This document shows, one piece after another, positions 20,899 through 29,575 of a stretch of 64,000 nucleotides of DNA. The first letter of the stretch is position 1, and every line of letters starts with the position of its first letter. The stretch spans positions 1 through 64,000 of the forward strand of contig URSS01000005.1 in NCBI GenBank assembly GCA_900550545.1. The letters are read 5' to 3'. The stretch comes from an uncultured Lachnobacterium sp. (GTDB lineage: Bacteria > Bacillota > Clostridia > Lachnospirales > Lachnospiraceae). Under the pieces are notes generated by a model. That model was not told the origin of the DNA. It did not search any database and was given only the letters and a program-made list of their open reading frames with translations. The translations under genes were made by a program, and so were the position numbers.

Positions 20899-22602
20899 TT
20901 ACTTTAATCCCGTAACTATGGTCTCTGTCATTTCGCTAATAACATTCATAAAACGGCTTGCTGCATTATACGCCGACTGGAACTTGATCATATTTGATAA
21001 TTCTTCATCCGAAGAAACACCGGAAACCTGCTGGCGCTTGCTGTCAACGGAAGAAACTGCTCCGGAAAGTGTTTCTGTTACTGATTTGTAAGTATTGCCC
21101 TCGATTCCAAGCTGATCTACCATCTTGTCATAATATTCTTCAAATGTACAAGGTTTCTGATCATATGGGTTCAGCTTCATATCTTTGACTTCCCATGCCG
21201 CTGCAAGCTTTGCCCCCATTTCATAATCTACCGATCCGTCCTTTTTGTAAGCCGGCATCAACGTAATCTGTCTCTTAAGATCACTGTTGACAGTAATTGT
21301 ACCAATTGCATATCTGGTAGAAGAAACATCCGGATCTTCTTCGTTATATACATAATATGTTTTGCCGTCTGTTCCGGTCACTTTTGTATAACGGTCGATT
21401 CCGATACGGGTAAAAAGCTCTCTCGGCGGAAGCTCACCGTCCACGCCTCTTGCACAATTCTCTTCGTCAAGGATTTTTGTTCCTGCCGGATAAGTCACAC
21501 CATCTTTCGAAGTAAAAGCGCTTGTTGTCTCTGTGTTCGGACAGTAGATATCGTTCATTGACCTAACAATGTTGGAGAACAGCACATCTAATTCTGCCTC
21601 TACTTCCATAAGTGTGCAGCCTTCAATGTTGCCATACGATTCTTCCGATGCCATATCTTCTCTGCGTCCGTAAGTATCACCACGCACCAGAAGTTTGGAT
21701 TTGATAGAACCAATATCGGTATTCATCTCCGATGAGATTTCGCCACTCAAACGGAACACCGGCACATACTGCCCTTTTTCCACATCCGACTGTTGTGGCC
21801 AGTATGGGGTGTAAAAGCCAGTTCCATCTGCAGCTTTCAATCCCATATTATAGCAACGATTTTCATCTACAAAACGGACACCTTCCATATCTACATACAC
21901 AAACCCTGTCGCATCCTCAGTCACTTCAATGCGTCCATAATTTCCCAGTTCATCCAGCAAATTGTCACGCTCATCACGAAGTGTCATGGCAGTCTCAGTT
22001 CCACCGGACTCAACCTTCTGAATCTGTAAATTCAGTTCGTAAATCCGGTTTCCAATTGTATTGACACGGTCTACATCATCTTTAATTTGATTATTAATAT
22101 TGGATTGATAATTCTGAAGATCCGAATATAATTTCTGCGTACGGCTCACCAGAAGATCTGCTTTCTGCAGCACCAGATTCTGGTTCGTAGAATCTGCTGG
22201 TTTCGTGGATACTTCCTGAAACGCCTGCCACAAATCGCTGACACTCTGTTTGAACTGCTGTCCATTCAGCTCCTGCATGAGATCTTCCACATAAGTGGCT
22301 GTCTCATAACGGGCAGAATAAAAAGACATTCGTCCGGTTTCCTGCCGATACGTCTTGTCTAAGAATATATCTCTTGCATGAACAACATCTCCAATTGACA
22401 CACCCAGTCCTGACTGCTGCATGTTCACATTGGCTCTGCTGTCTTTAAGAATTGTATAATTTTTATCGGCATATCGAACCTGCTGACGGACATATCCTTT
22501 GGTGTCTACGTTCGCAAGGTTGTTTGCCGTTGTATTTATTGCATTCTGTGCATTCTGGAGTCCAGATGCTCCTACATATAATGAGCCGAATCCATTTCCC
22601 AT
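20899..22602 (-). CDS. flgK: Flagellar hook-associated protein FlgK, copy 1
   Basis: The 567-residue protein begins MGNGFGSLYVGASGLQNAQN, has NNLANVDTKGYVRQQ near the N terminus, and ends MIKFQSAYNAASRFMNVISEMTETIVTGLK, the standard FlgK D0 domains. It directly follows flgN, its likely export chaperone gene. Two FlgK-type genes in tandem are seen here. Which one is the main junction protein cannot be told from sequence alone. Confidence 0.94.
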   Translation of the reverse strand: MGNGFGSLYVGASGLQNAQNAINTTANNLANVDTKGYVRQQVRYADKNYTILKDSRANVNMQQSGLGVSIGDVVHARDIFLDKTYRQETGRMSFYSARYETATYVEDLMQELNGQQFKQSVSDLWQAFQEVSTKPADSTNQNLVLQKADLLVSRTQKLYSDLQNYQSNINNQIKDDVDRVNTIGNRIYELNLQIQKVESGGTETAMTLRDERDNLLDELGNYGRIEVTEDATGFVYVDMEGVRFVDENRCYNMGLKAADGTGFYTPYWPQQSDVEKGQYVPVFRLSGEISSEMNTDIGSIKSKLLVRGDTYGRREDMASEESYGNIEGCTLMEVEAELDVLFSNIVRSMNDIYCPNTETTSAFTSKDGVTYPAGTKILDEENCARGVDGELPPRELFTRIGIDRYTKVTGTDGKTYYVYNEEDPDVSSTRYAIGTITVNSDLKRQITLMPAYKKDGSVDYEMGAKLAAAWEVKDMKLNPYDQKPCTFEEYYDKMVDQLGIEGNTYKSVTETLSGAVSSVDSKRQQVSGVSSDEELSNMIKFQSAYNAASRFMNVISEMTETIVTGLK

Positions 22603-22677
22603 CTCTTGTTCCTCCCTGATTGAATATCAGCCATCCTTTTATCTTTAAAAAAGGCTGCCAACTACATATCATTTTGT

Positions 22678-23190
22678 TTAACTTGTAGCATCAAAGCCAC
22701 CTCCGCCTAACAAGGAGCCTGTATTATAAGCGCTCTTGTCATAATTGGCGGTCTCAGGGGCCTGCCGCAAGCTTTTGAACAAGGTCAGGTCGAATTCGTT
22801 TATCTCGATTGCCTGTTGAATCAGAACCATGTTCTGTTCATTCAGGCTCTGCATCTTATTTGCAGTTTCAATCAGGTTATCTCTTGCAATGGTCAGTTTC
22901 TTCTGTATCTCCGGCTGGGTATTCAAAAGTCCGATGAGTCTCGTAACTGTCATCTTTTCTTCTGTCTTTCCAAGTACTGTAGCGATATCCGCCAGCGCCT
23001 GAACCTGCTTATTGCTATACGCAATCAGTTCATCTCCTGCCAACTGTTCCAAGTTTGTAATCTCCTCAAGAGCAGGGACATCCGCGCGAATCAGTACATC
23101 CTTCTTCTTCTCTTCATATCCAGTCAGTTTTTCATAAACTTTCTGTTCTGCCTCAAGTATATTTACAAGCTCTTCTACTAAACTAGCCAC
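22678..23190 (-). CDS. flgN: Flagellar export chaperone FlgN
   Basis: The 170-residue helical protein (SLVEELVNILEAEQKVYEKLTGYEEKKKDVLI) matches FlgN, the cytoplasmic chaperone for FlgK and FlgL. It starts with GTG at 23190 after a GAGAGG site. It lies 17 nt after flgM and before the two flgK genes, the usual flgM-flgN-flgK order. Confidence 0.9.
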   Translation of the reverse strand: MASLVEELVNILEAEQKVYEKLTGYEEKKKDVLIRADVPALEEITNLEQLAGDELIAYSNKQVQALADIATVLGKTEEKMTVTRLIGLLNTQPEIQKKLTIARDNLIETANKMQSLNEQNMVLIQQAIEINEFDLTLFKSLRQAPETANYDKSAYNTGSLLGGGGFDATS

Positions 23191-23207
23191 TCTGATAACC
23201 TCTCTTA

Positions 23208-23489
23208 CTACATAAGACTATTATTATATTTCTCCAGTAATTTGCTGGCGAAATCACCCGGTTCTACGGAATATGTTCCCGCATCTACCATTGATTTAAG
23301 CTGTGCGACTTTGTCTTCCCTGATGTCCGAAGCTTCTGATACTGCACTCTTTGCTACCTGATAGTCACGACCAGCCTGTGAAATAGAAACCTGATCTCTC
23401 GGGCCTGCTGTGTTCTGCGTTTTCTGTGTCTTTACGTTCTTTTGTATACCGTATAACTGGGCTACCTGGTTATATGCATCTATACGCAT
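23208..23489 (-). CDS. flgM: Anti-sigma-28 factor FlgM
   Basis: The 93-residue product (MRIDAYNQVAQLYG...) carries the FlgM core DQVSISQAGRDYQVAK and the C-terminal region KVAQLKSMVDAGTYSVEPGDFASKLLEKY that binds sigma-28. FlgM is exported when the hook is finished, releasing the sigma factor. The ATG at 23489 lies 8 nt after AAAGGAGA; the longer frame from 23555 reaches almost to the sigma-28 promoter and is rejected. It is the first gene of the late operon. Confidence 0.93.
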   Translation of the reverse strand: MRIDAYNQVAQLYGIQKNVKTQKTQNTAGPRDQVSISQAGRDYQVAKSAVSEASDIREDKVAQLKSMVDAGTYSVEPGDFASKLLEKYNNSLM

Positions 23490-23557
23490 GCTCAGCATCT
23501 CCTTTCTTCCTTGAAATAAGCTTCTGAAATGCAACTTTTCTGCATCTCTATACATTA

Positions 23558-23585
23558 TTTATCGGACGCTTCCAAAGATACTTTA
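23558..23585 (-). promoter_or_regulatory. Sigma-28 promoter of flgM-flgN-flgK-flgK-flgL-fliW-csrA
   Basis: The minus strand reads TAAA (23582-23585), 15 nt, then TCCGATAA (23559-23566) followed by A, an almost perfect match to TAAA-N15-GCCGATAA. It lies about 70 nt before flgM, so the anti-sigma factor and the junction genes are under the sigma factor that FlgM inhibits, the expected feedback loop. Confidence 0.85.
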
Positions 23586-23648
23586 GCATTTTTTTAAATT
23601 ATTTCGTGACAGCATTTTTCGACGCATTTTCCGACAGCACCTTTTTGC

Positions 23649-23678
23649 TTGACAATCCCTGCTTTTATGCATTATACT
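23649..23678 (+). promoter_or_regulatory. Sigma-A promoter of the SRP RNA
   Basis: TTGACA (23649-23654), an 18-nt spacer and TATACT (23673-23678) place the start of transcription at about 23684, exactly where the SRP RNA terminal stem begins. Confidence 0.8.
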
Positions 23679-23683
23679 TAAAT

Positions 23684-23953
23684 CTCCGAGTAGCCGGGGT
23701 GGTAGCGGTACCTTGAACCAACAATCCGCTATAGTTGGGGTGATATCTCGTAGAGGGTCTCCGCGGTGGAGCTGCCCTCTGTAAGTGGCGTTGACGTCTG
23801 GGTCTTACGCAATGGGAATCCATGAACCGGGTCAGGGTAGGAATACAGCAGCCCTAAGTGGAAGCTCTCATGTGCCGTAAGGGTGCCTGGAGGGAGTTAA
23901 CTGCAGAGGTAACGTCTATTGTGTGTTATTCGAAGCGGGATACTCGGTTTTTT
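23684..23953 (+). ncRNA. ffs: Signal recognition particle RNA, large bacterial type
   Basis: The 5' end (CCGAGTA) pairs with the 3' end (TACTCGG), followed by TTTTTT at 23948-23953. The Alu domain is recognisable by CCGGGGTGGTAGCGG and CAATCCGC. The conserved S-domain tetraloop and asymmetric loop region appears as GGGTCAGGGTAGGAA followed by TACAGCAGCCCTAAGTG. Length of about 270 nt fits the Bacillus/Clostridium-type RNA with Alu domain rather than the short 4.5S form. With Ffh it targets membrane proteins to the translocon. Confidence 0.95.
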
Positions 23954-24271
23954 ATTCTCTGATTAGTAGTCATTTCGTTCATCCACTGGACCTATGCGAA
24001 AAATATCACTATTATGTCCAGCTTAAATTTCAAAATTGGATATATCAATCAAAACAGCTTATCAATATCCACACTTTTATATATTTACGGACATATTTGT
24101 AACTCCGTCTTAAAAAAGTCCAATTCTACCAAATAATCTGGATTTTTGTTCCAAACAATTTTCTATATGTCCAAAAACTCTTTAAATACTGGATATTTCA
24201 CAATTATATTTCTGTATATATCCATTTCTTATTAATAGCTCTATTATTTCCACAATATTTTCCTTTCCATA
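23954..24271. other. AT-rich intergenic region with scattered TGGA/TCCA motifs
   Basis: No gene is seen. About eleven short motifs of the form TGGAT(AT) or its complement ATRTCCA recur every 10-30 bp (for example near 23986, 24015, 24037, 24065, 24117, 24138, 24167, 24189 and 24214). They could be protein-binding sites or a chance effect of low-complexity AT sequence. Confidence 0.4.
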
Positions 24272-24325
24272 TTGACACACTCGGTTTATTGTTGTAACCT
24301 CACATTAGGTTGATATATATAAACC
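24272..24325 (+). promoter_or_regulatory. Promoter and double operator of blaI-blaR1
   Basis: TTGACA (24272-24277) is followed after 17 nt by TAACCT (24295-24300). Two dyads lie over and after it: GTTTAT-TGTT-GTAAC (24284-24298) and GGTTGAT-ATAT-ATAAACC (24308-24325), with centres 25 bp apart. The same arrangement occurs at 29576-29629. The sequence differs from the TACA-type operators of staphylococcal BlaI/MecI, but the position is right for repression by the BlaI-like protein encoded next. Confidence 0.72.
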
Positions 24326-24347
24326 AAAGGAAAAGGAGGTGTATACC

Positions 24348-24710
24348 ATGGACTACTCAAAATTGTGTGACAGTGATTATCGTTTTATGTGCGTGGTATG
24401 GGATAATGCTCCCATCAATTCCGGCGAGCTGGTGAAGTTATGCCAGGAAAAGCTCGGCTGGAAAAAATCCACGACCTACACTGTCGTTCGCAAAATGTGT
24501 GAAAAGGGATATATTGCCAATGAGGATGCAACGGTTTCGGTCTTGATTCCGAAGGAACAGGTGCAGGCAGACGAATCCCAGTATTTTGTGGAACGTACAT
24601 TTGATGGTTCATTGCCAGGCTTCATTGCAGCATTTCTGGGTGGAAAGAAAATTTCCAATGAGGACGCAAAAACGCTCAAGAAGATGATCGATGAACACAA
24701 AGAATCATAA
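24348..24710 (+). CDS. blaI: BlaI/MecI-family transcriptional repressor
   Basis: The 120-residue winged-helix protein (MDYSKLCDSDYRFMCVVWDN...) has the BlaI recognition region GWKKSTTYTVVRKMCEKGYI and a short C-terminal dimerisation region (EDAKTLKKMIDE). BlaI proteins repress their own operon until a partner membrane peptidase triggers their cleavage. The ATG at 24348 has AAAGGAGG 8 nt upstream; the GTG nine bases earlier overlaps that site. It lies 35 nt before blaR1. The putative operators upstream and at 29576-29629 suggest at least two target promoters. Confidence 0.9.
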   Translation: MDYSKLCDSDYRFMCVVWDNAPINSGELVKLCQEKLGWKKSTTYTVVRKMCEKGYIANEDATVSVLIPKEQVQADESQYFVERTFDGSLPGFIAAFLGGKKISNEDAKTLKKMIDEHKES

Positions 24711-24745
24711 CTATTGAAACGATGATTCATCAGAAAGGAAAAGTC

Positions 24746-26554
24746 ATGTTAAACGAGTTAAGTCAAATTTTCCTTACCTTTTTATACAAAAATATGACCG
24801 TAAGCGTGGTAATCATCGCGGTCCTTCTGGCTCGCCTGTTGCTGCGCAAGATGCCAAAGAAATATTCTTATATTCTTTGGTCAATCGTCGGAATCCGTAT
24901 GATCTTTGATCTGCCGTTTGCGACAAATATAAGCGTATTCAATCTGTTTCGCGGCTTTGCCAAACGTTCATCCACTATGGGAACCATGCTTACCGGCAGC
25001 CGCAAAACAAATTTGCAAGGCGCAACGGATGCGTTAAATACCATCGGCACAACCGGAACTTCTACGGCACATGCTTCAAGGAATACTACTGTTGGTGCTA
25101 TGACACATACACTTACCACATCACAGATGGTACTTGGAATTCTTGGTCTCCTATGGCTGATCGTTGTCGCACTTTTCGTGGCATATGGTATCTATTCCTA
25201 TGTAAAATGCAGATTGCTAGTGCGAACAGCGGTAATTGCCCATGATATTATACCTGACACTCACAAGAAAAAAGGCATTGTCTCCGTGTGGGAATGCGAC
25301 CGGATTCCATCGCCTTTTGTTCTGGGTCTCATCCGGCCCCGGATCTATATTCCGTTTCGAATGCCAAAGCAGGAACAGGCTTACATTCTGGCTCATGAGC
25401 AATGTCATATACGACGCCTTGATCCGCTGTGGAAATTGATTGCTTTCCTGCTCCTTGCTGTGTACTGGTGGAATCCGCTGGTGTGGTGCGCCTTTTTCTA
25501 TATGGTGCGCGACATGGAAATGAGTTGCGATGAGGCTGTGATCGAACAATTTGGTAATGAAATCAAACAAGGCTACAGCAACTCTCTTCTATCATTTGCA
25601 ATGGAGCGACATCCATATTCGTTCGCACCGATTGCTTTCGGAGAGGGCGATGCCGGAAGACGAATTAAAAATGTGTTGAATTTTAAAAAACCACATACAT
25701 GGGTTGCAATCCTTGTGATCGTGCTGCTTGTGGTTGTTTGTGTAAGTTGCCTGACGAATGGCAAAGATAAAATTTCTTCCGAAACAGCATCTGATACGGA
25801 AAATAGTCAGATGCCACAACAGACAGTTGAGACTACAGAAGCGCCTATCGATTCTGTCAACAGTTCTACGGTTGAGACGCCTTTATCAAGAGTAGATCAA
25901 TGGGCACAAGCTTTCTGCTCCCGAGATGTCAGAACAATCCAGGACATGGCCACGGATGACGCAGAGAATGAATTGAAAGAGGAAAATCTTCTGGATGATA
26001 ACGGTAATTTTGGCTGGTCCAGCCCCTGGCCATGGTTCGATGAAGAATCAGGGATGCCAGCGTACCAGATTACCCAATCTGATGATACCTCTGCCACAAT
26101 TCTGTATTATGCACAGGTATCTGATCCACATGTGACCGTATGGAAAGAAACGCTTCAGTACACAAGAAAAGATGACAAGATAGAGATTGCCCATGAAGAG
26201 CTACAGATGTTAAATTTTATTGCAAGTGGCTCAGAATTCGAAAACGCCTATCCGAAAGGAATCCAAAACACGCCAATAGACTATCAGGCAAATGGGCTGG
26301 GTGAAACGCTGAATGAATATGCCATATCCGCAAACGGAATGAGTCCGGATGGTGAATACAATCTGACAGATCCAATGGAAGCGGCCCAATATTTGCTGAA
26401 TCTGTTGCGAAATGATGGCAAAGTTGAAATTACTGCAGACAAAACCCAGGTTGAACTTAAGGTTCACTTCACAGAAGATGATATAACACACCATATTACC
26501 ATGATACGTCCTTGGGGCGAGGATGGTATCTGGGTTGTGAATCAGATTTCATAA
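24746..26554 (+). CDS. blaR1: BlaR1-like M56 membrane metallopeptidase with a non-PBP sensor domain
   Basis: The 602-residue protein has several N-terminal membrane spans (about 12-30, 40-60, 128-150), a cytoplasmic M56 peptidase domain with the zinc motif HEQCH (residues 217-221) and DMEMSCDEAV, then a further span (about 318-336). The outer part (about 340-602) is not the penicillin-binding domain of classical BlaR1: it lacks STxK, SxN and KTG motifs. It contains WAQAFCSRD, FGWSSPWPWF, YYAQVSDPHVTVWKETLQY and WGEDGIWVVNQ. The start has GAAAGGA upstream. By analogy it senses a signal outside and cleaves or inactivates BlaI. A stand-alone copy of the outer domain is at 29655-30677. Confidence 0.88.
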   Translation: MLNELSQIFLTFLYKNMTVSVVIIAVLLARLLLRKMPKKYSYILWSIVGIRMIFDLPFATNISVFNLFRGFAKRSSTMGTMLTGSRKTNLQGATDALNTIGTTGTSTAHASRNTTVGAMTHTLTTSQMVLGILGLLWLIVVALFVAYGIYSYVKCRLLVRTAVIAHDIIPDTHKKKGIVSVWECDRIPSPFVLGLIRPRIYIPFRMPKQEQAYILAHEQCHIRRLDPLWKLIAFLLLAVYWWNPLVWCAFFYMVRDMEMSCDEAVIEQFGNEIKQGYSNSLLSFAMERHPYSFAPIAFGEGDAGRRIKNVLNFKKPHTWVAILVIVLLVVVCVSCLTNGKDKISSETASDTENSQMPQQTVETTEAPIDSVNSSTVETPLSRVDQWAQAFCSRDVRTIQDMATDDAENELKEENLLDDNGNFGWSSPWPWFDEESGMPAYQITQSDDTSATILYYAQVSDPHVTVWKETLQYTRKDDKIEIAHEELQMLNFIASGSEFENAYPKGIQNTPIDYQANGLGETLNEYAISANGMSPDGEYNLTDPMEAAQYLLNLLRNDGKVEITADKTQVELKVHFTEDDITHHITMIRPWGEDGIWVVNQIS

Positions 26555-26605
26555 TATCAGATTCACCCATTTCAATCAAATTTATATAACAAACTACTCT
26601 ACTAC

Positions 26606-26651
26606 AAAAAGGGCTGTTGCACGAACTCAATTCATGCGACAGCCCTTCTTT
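26606..26651. terminator. Bidirectional terminator between blaR1 and the convergent secreted-protein gene
   Basis: AAGGGCTGTTGC (26609-26620) pairs with GCGACAGCCCTT (26636-26647) with one G-U wobble, flanked by AAAAA and by TTCTTTT. It serves the plus-strand blaI-blaR1 transcript and the minus-strand gene ending at 26660. Confidence 0.88.
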
Positions 26652-26659
26652 TATTTATT

Positions 26660-28573
26660 TTAGCCGTAAGCATCTATTTTGTTTGGTCTGGTCGTTTCTA
26701 TACTCCATCCATAATGGGTATCTTCAAAGCGTGAGTCTGTCAATGCTGCAATAGCTGCTGCTGACACATAATAGTTTCCGTCAATCTTGTAACAAGGGAT
26801 TCCGACTACTTCACCATCCCACACAATGCTGGTGGTCGGAACCGTTACTTTGTGTTTTTTGCCGTTGCCCTTTTTCAAAGATGCGCTCTTCCCCTTATAC
26901 GGAGTCATGCTGTTAATGATAATTGCATCATTGGCTTTGTCATATTTCACATCAAAGGATTTATTTGTTTTGGACATCAGATACGCGATGTCATCCAGTT
27001 TATAGTAGTAATAGTAACCGTCTATCTTATAGGATTCCACATATCCTCCCCCGCTGTTCTTATTACAATAGATCCAAAGCTGTTTTGTCTCCGCCTTGAC
27101 TTTTTTCGAATATTTGTTGCCAGGGTAATAGTTAATTGTTTCATGTCCCAGATCCATGACATAGCATACTTTTCCATTATACAGTATTTTGTATATCGTC
27201 GTCTTTTCCTTATAATCCGGGAAGTCTTCAGAATAATAGCTATATTTACTGATTCCATACACCGTAGCGATGTCACCATCACTCATGTGATAAGAACCAT
27301 TGATCGCATTGATTTTCTTCATTGCTTTATAATTATACGGATTCATATGGTACTTTTTCAGGATTTTCAGCCCCTCCGCTGTATATGCTGTGTTGCCCAC
27401 TGCGGACCACGGTGCATTGAGGACAAGCGTTCCTTTTGCTTTCCCCAGTTTTTTAACCTTTGCGAATGTACAGTAATTATCAAACCCGGTCAGATTCTTC
27501 GCAGGGATATAACACTTCTTTGAATTAAACCATACCTGTGAATAACCATTGCCAGCATTTTTCTTGACCACCTGAAGCTTTGCATCCTTTTTCACAATTC
27601 CCTCCACAGATGAAGATGCATTCGCTTCTGAGGTGATATTCACAGGGTTGTCACCTTTGACAACCGCGTTATATTGCATCGCCGGTTTGTTTTCGTTTGA
27701 CATCCTGAGATTGACATATTTGGCGTTGACATAGTAAAGTCCCTGCTTATAATAAATCTGATAATGACCGTTGATCGGTGTCGTCTTTGTCACCTGGAAC
27801 AGCTGATTTGATTCGATCAGTCCGGCAGCCACATATTTATCACTCGCCGGAGTAGTCTTTACATAAATATTACATGTCGCTGTTCCGGATGCCGTGATTT
27901 CTGGTATATCTAACTGCTGATTTCTCGCATCGGTAATGTAAACGTATTTCCGTGGCATAAAATACACACCCGGTTTCCAACTGCCGTACTGCTCTGTTCC
28001 GAGTCCGCCACAGGTGCTTGAAAGTCCCTGCCCGACATCGATTCCGCCCGGACTCCAGATAGCGACCCAGTTGGCATCGTATGCAACAACTTGGAATTCA
28101 CTTGTTACTGCACAATAAAAAGCGAGATTTGCCTGACCGTCCGGATGGGTTCCCAGATAGCAATAAGCCGTCTGACTCAGCTCTTCAATTCGTTTTTTAT
28201 GATAGTTGATCGGTGGTTCACCCGGATAGAAATAGGCTTTTGCCACCTGCGTGTGTACAACTGCCTTGCCCCAGTAACTGCTCTTAAGGCTCTTCGGCAT
28301 CTCACGGGGTACCCATTCCTTTGGAATCTTACGACCATAGGTTGCATACACTTTACCCTTTGTGTTTTCCTCACTGCCGTACAGATAGTTTGATAAAAAT
28401 TTCATATCTAACGGAAATGGATAGAGATCGGCATTCGGATCTTCTGTCATGTATGCTACGGATGCCGCCGATACGTTTGTCGTTGGAACCAACGTGATCA
28501 GCATTGCCATAATCAGCGTGAATATGACAGATCTTTTACACATATCTGATCTTCTTTGATTTGTAACTTTCAT
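26660..28573 (-). CDS. Secreted protein with SH3-like repeats and a copper-amine-oxidase-N-like C terminus
   Basis: The 637-residue protein has a clear Sec signal peptide (hydrophobic core IFTLIMAMLITLVP, cleavage near VSAAS, about residue 37) and no LPxTG or further membrane span, so it is exported. Two related blocks around residues 230-365 (ATCNIYVKTTPASDKYVAAG; GLYYVNAKYVNLR; SSSVEGIVKKDAKLQVVKK; KKCYIPAKNLTG) look like bacterial SH3-type cell-wall-binding repeats. The C-terminal part (KIDGYYYYYKLDDIAYLM; KIDGNYYVSAAAIAAL) resembles copper amine oxidase N-terminal-like modules. No catalytic motif was seen. The promoter at 28650-28680 has the geometry of MerR activation and points to control by the divergent regulator at 28765. 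Confidence 0.7.
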   Translation of the reverse strand: MKVTNQRRSDMCKRSVIFTLIMAMLITLVPTTNVSAASVAYMTEDPNADLYPFPLDMKFLSNYLYGSEENTKGKVYATYGRKIPKEWVPREMPKSLKSSYWGKAVVHTQVAKAYFYPGEPPINYHKKRIEELSQTAYCYLGTHPDGQANLAFYCAVTSEFQVVAYDANWVAIWSPGGIDVGQGLSSTCGGLGTEQYGSWKPGVYFMPRKYVYITDARNQQLDIPEITASGTATCNIYVKTTPASDKYVAAGLIESNQLFQVTKTTPINGHYQIYYKQGLYYVNAKYVNLRMSNENKPAMQYNAVVKGDNPVNITSEANASSSVEGIVKKDAKLQVVKKNAGNGYSQVWFNSKKCYIPAKNLTGFDNYCTFAKVKKLGKAKGTLVLNAPWSAVGNTAYTAEGLKILKKYHMNPYNYKAMKKINAINGSYHMSDGDIATVYGISKYSYYSEDFPDYKEKTTIYKILYNGKVCYVMDLGHETINYYPGNKYSKKVKAETKQLWIYCNKNSGGGYVESYKIDGYYYYYKLDDIAYLMSKTNKSFDVKYDKANDAIIINSMTPYKGKSASLKKGNGKKHKVTVPTTSIVWDGEVVGIPCYKIDGNYYVSAAAIAALTDSRFEDTHYGWSIETTRPNKIDAYG

Positions 28574-28649
28574 AATATACCTCCTCTCAAGTTAAATAAT
28601 GATACCTCTGTATTTTATCTTGTAAGATCTACAAGATTTTGTTAATCTA

Positions 28650-28680
28650 ATTATAAGTTGTACCTTAAGGGACGAGTCAA
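28650..28680 (-). promoter_or_regulatory. MerR-type promoter with a 19-bp spacer and operator dyad
   Basis: The minus strand has TTGACT (28675-28680), a 19-nt spacer and TATAAT (28650-28655). The over-long spacer contains a near-perfect dyad, GTCCCTTAAGGTAC (28660-28673). MerR-family activators bind such dyads and untwist the DNA to realign the -35 and -10 elements. It drives the secreted-protein gene at 26660-28573. Confidence 0.82.
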
Positions 28681-28764
28681 GAGAATTGCACTTCAAGATA
28701 GTGTCAACCCATTTGCTGAAAGCAAATTATGCATGGGCTGATGTTCAATACAGGGAAAAATGAC

Positions 28765-29550
28765 ATGAAAAAATACGATGATAATTTATTTAAAATGGGT
28801 GAGATTACAAAAATTCTCGGTGTAACCAGAAAGACGCTTCTGGTCTATGAAAATATGGGATTGCTGACGCCTGCCGTCAAAGACGAACAAAGCGGTTATC
28901 GATATTATACAGCGGACAATATGACGCAGATCCGTTCAATCCGATCCTTGCAGGCACTCGGACTATCACTTACGGAAATAGCAGAATATTACTATGATAC
29001 CGAAAATCTGGATCATCATCTTGAGCGGTTGATGAATCTACGCGCCGCATTAGACCGTAATATCCAGATGCTTCAGATCCGCTCTGCAAAGCAGGGGGAT
29101 CTGACCGTGCATCAGGTTCGCCTTCCACAACAGATATGTTTTTGTCGCAGATATCAATGCGAAAATACTGCAGATGCCGCAAACAAACTGCGCGATACTT
29201 ATATCTCAGCAGCAAGAACAGGAATGATGTCTATGACTGCACGCATGTTTACAATGCGAATGGATAACACCTACAAGGGTCTTGATCTCATGTGCTGTAT
29301 TCCTGTCAATGACGAATTTTCCGGAGCTGAACGGGAAGAATTTGCCAGCACTCCGGCATTATGTATCTACTATCGAGGCCCATACGAAGGAATCGGGACT
29401 GCAATTGCTGCTTTAAGCGCATATGTTCAGCAGAACCAGGTGGAAACAACAGGATATTATCGCTGCATCTACCTGGAAGGACCTCCTAGCCGGGGGAAAA
29501 ACAGTAATGATTATATTACACAGGTCGCTGTACCAATCCAAAATAGTTAA
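28765..29550 (+). CDS. MerR-family regulator with a GyrI/BmrR-like effector domain
   Basis: The 261-residue protein has an N-terminal MerR winged helix (FKMGEITKILGVTRKTLLVYENMGLLTP, then SGYRYYTADNMTQIRSIRSLQALG), a coiled-coil dimerisation helix (about residues 80-110) and a C-terminal domain of about 150 residues with the pattern of GyrI-like ligand-binding domains (CIYYRGPYEGIGTAIAALSAYV; GYYRCIYLEGPP). BmrR-type proteins bind hydrophobic or cationic drugs. The start is uncertain: ATG at 28765 is chosen because ACAGGG lies upstream. It is divergent from the secreted-protein gene, its likely target. Confidence 0.88.
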   Translation: MKKYDDNLFKMGEITKILGVTRKTLLVYENMGLLTPAVKDEQSGYRYYTADNMTQIRSIRSLQALGLSLTEIAEYYYDTENLDHHLERLMNLRAALDRNIQMLQIRSAKQGDLTVHQVRLPQQICFCRRYQCENTADAANKLRDTYISAARTGMMSMTARMFTMRMDNTYKGLDLMCCIPVNDEFSGAEREEFASTPALCIYYRGPYEGIGTAIAALSAYVQQNQVETTGYYRCIYLEGPPSRGKNSNDYITQVAVPIQNS

Positions 29551-29575
29551 ATTTTTCAAATGTTGTTTTTGCATA

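Noticed and set aside
24746..26554. Beta-lactam resistance regulator
   Set aside because: The outer domain lacks the STxK, SxN and KTG motifs of penicillin-binding sensors and no beta-lactamase gene lies nearby.
26852..27523. 223-codon open frame antisense to the secreted SH3-type protein
   Set aside because: Shadow frame with no start signal; the sense gene has a signal peptide and promoter.
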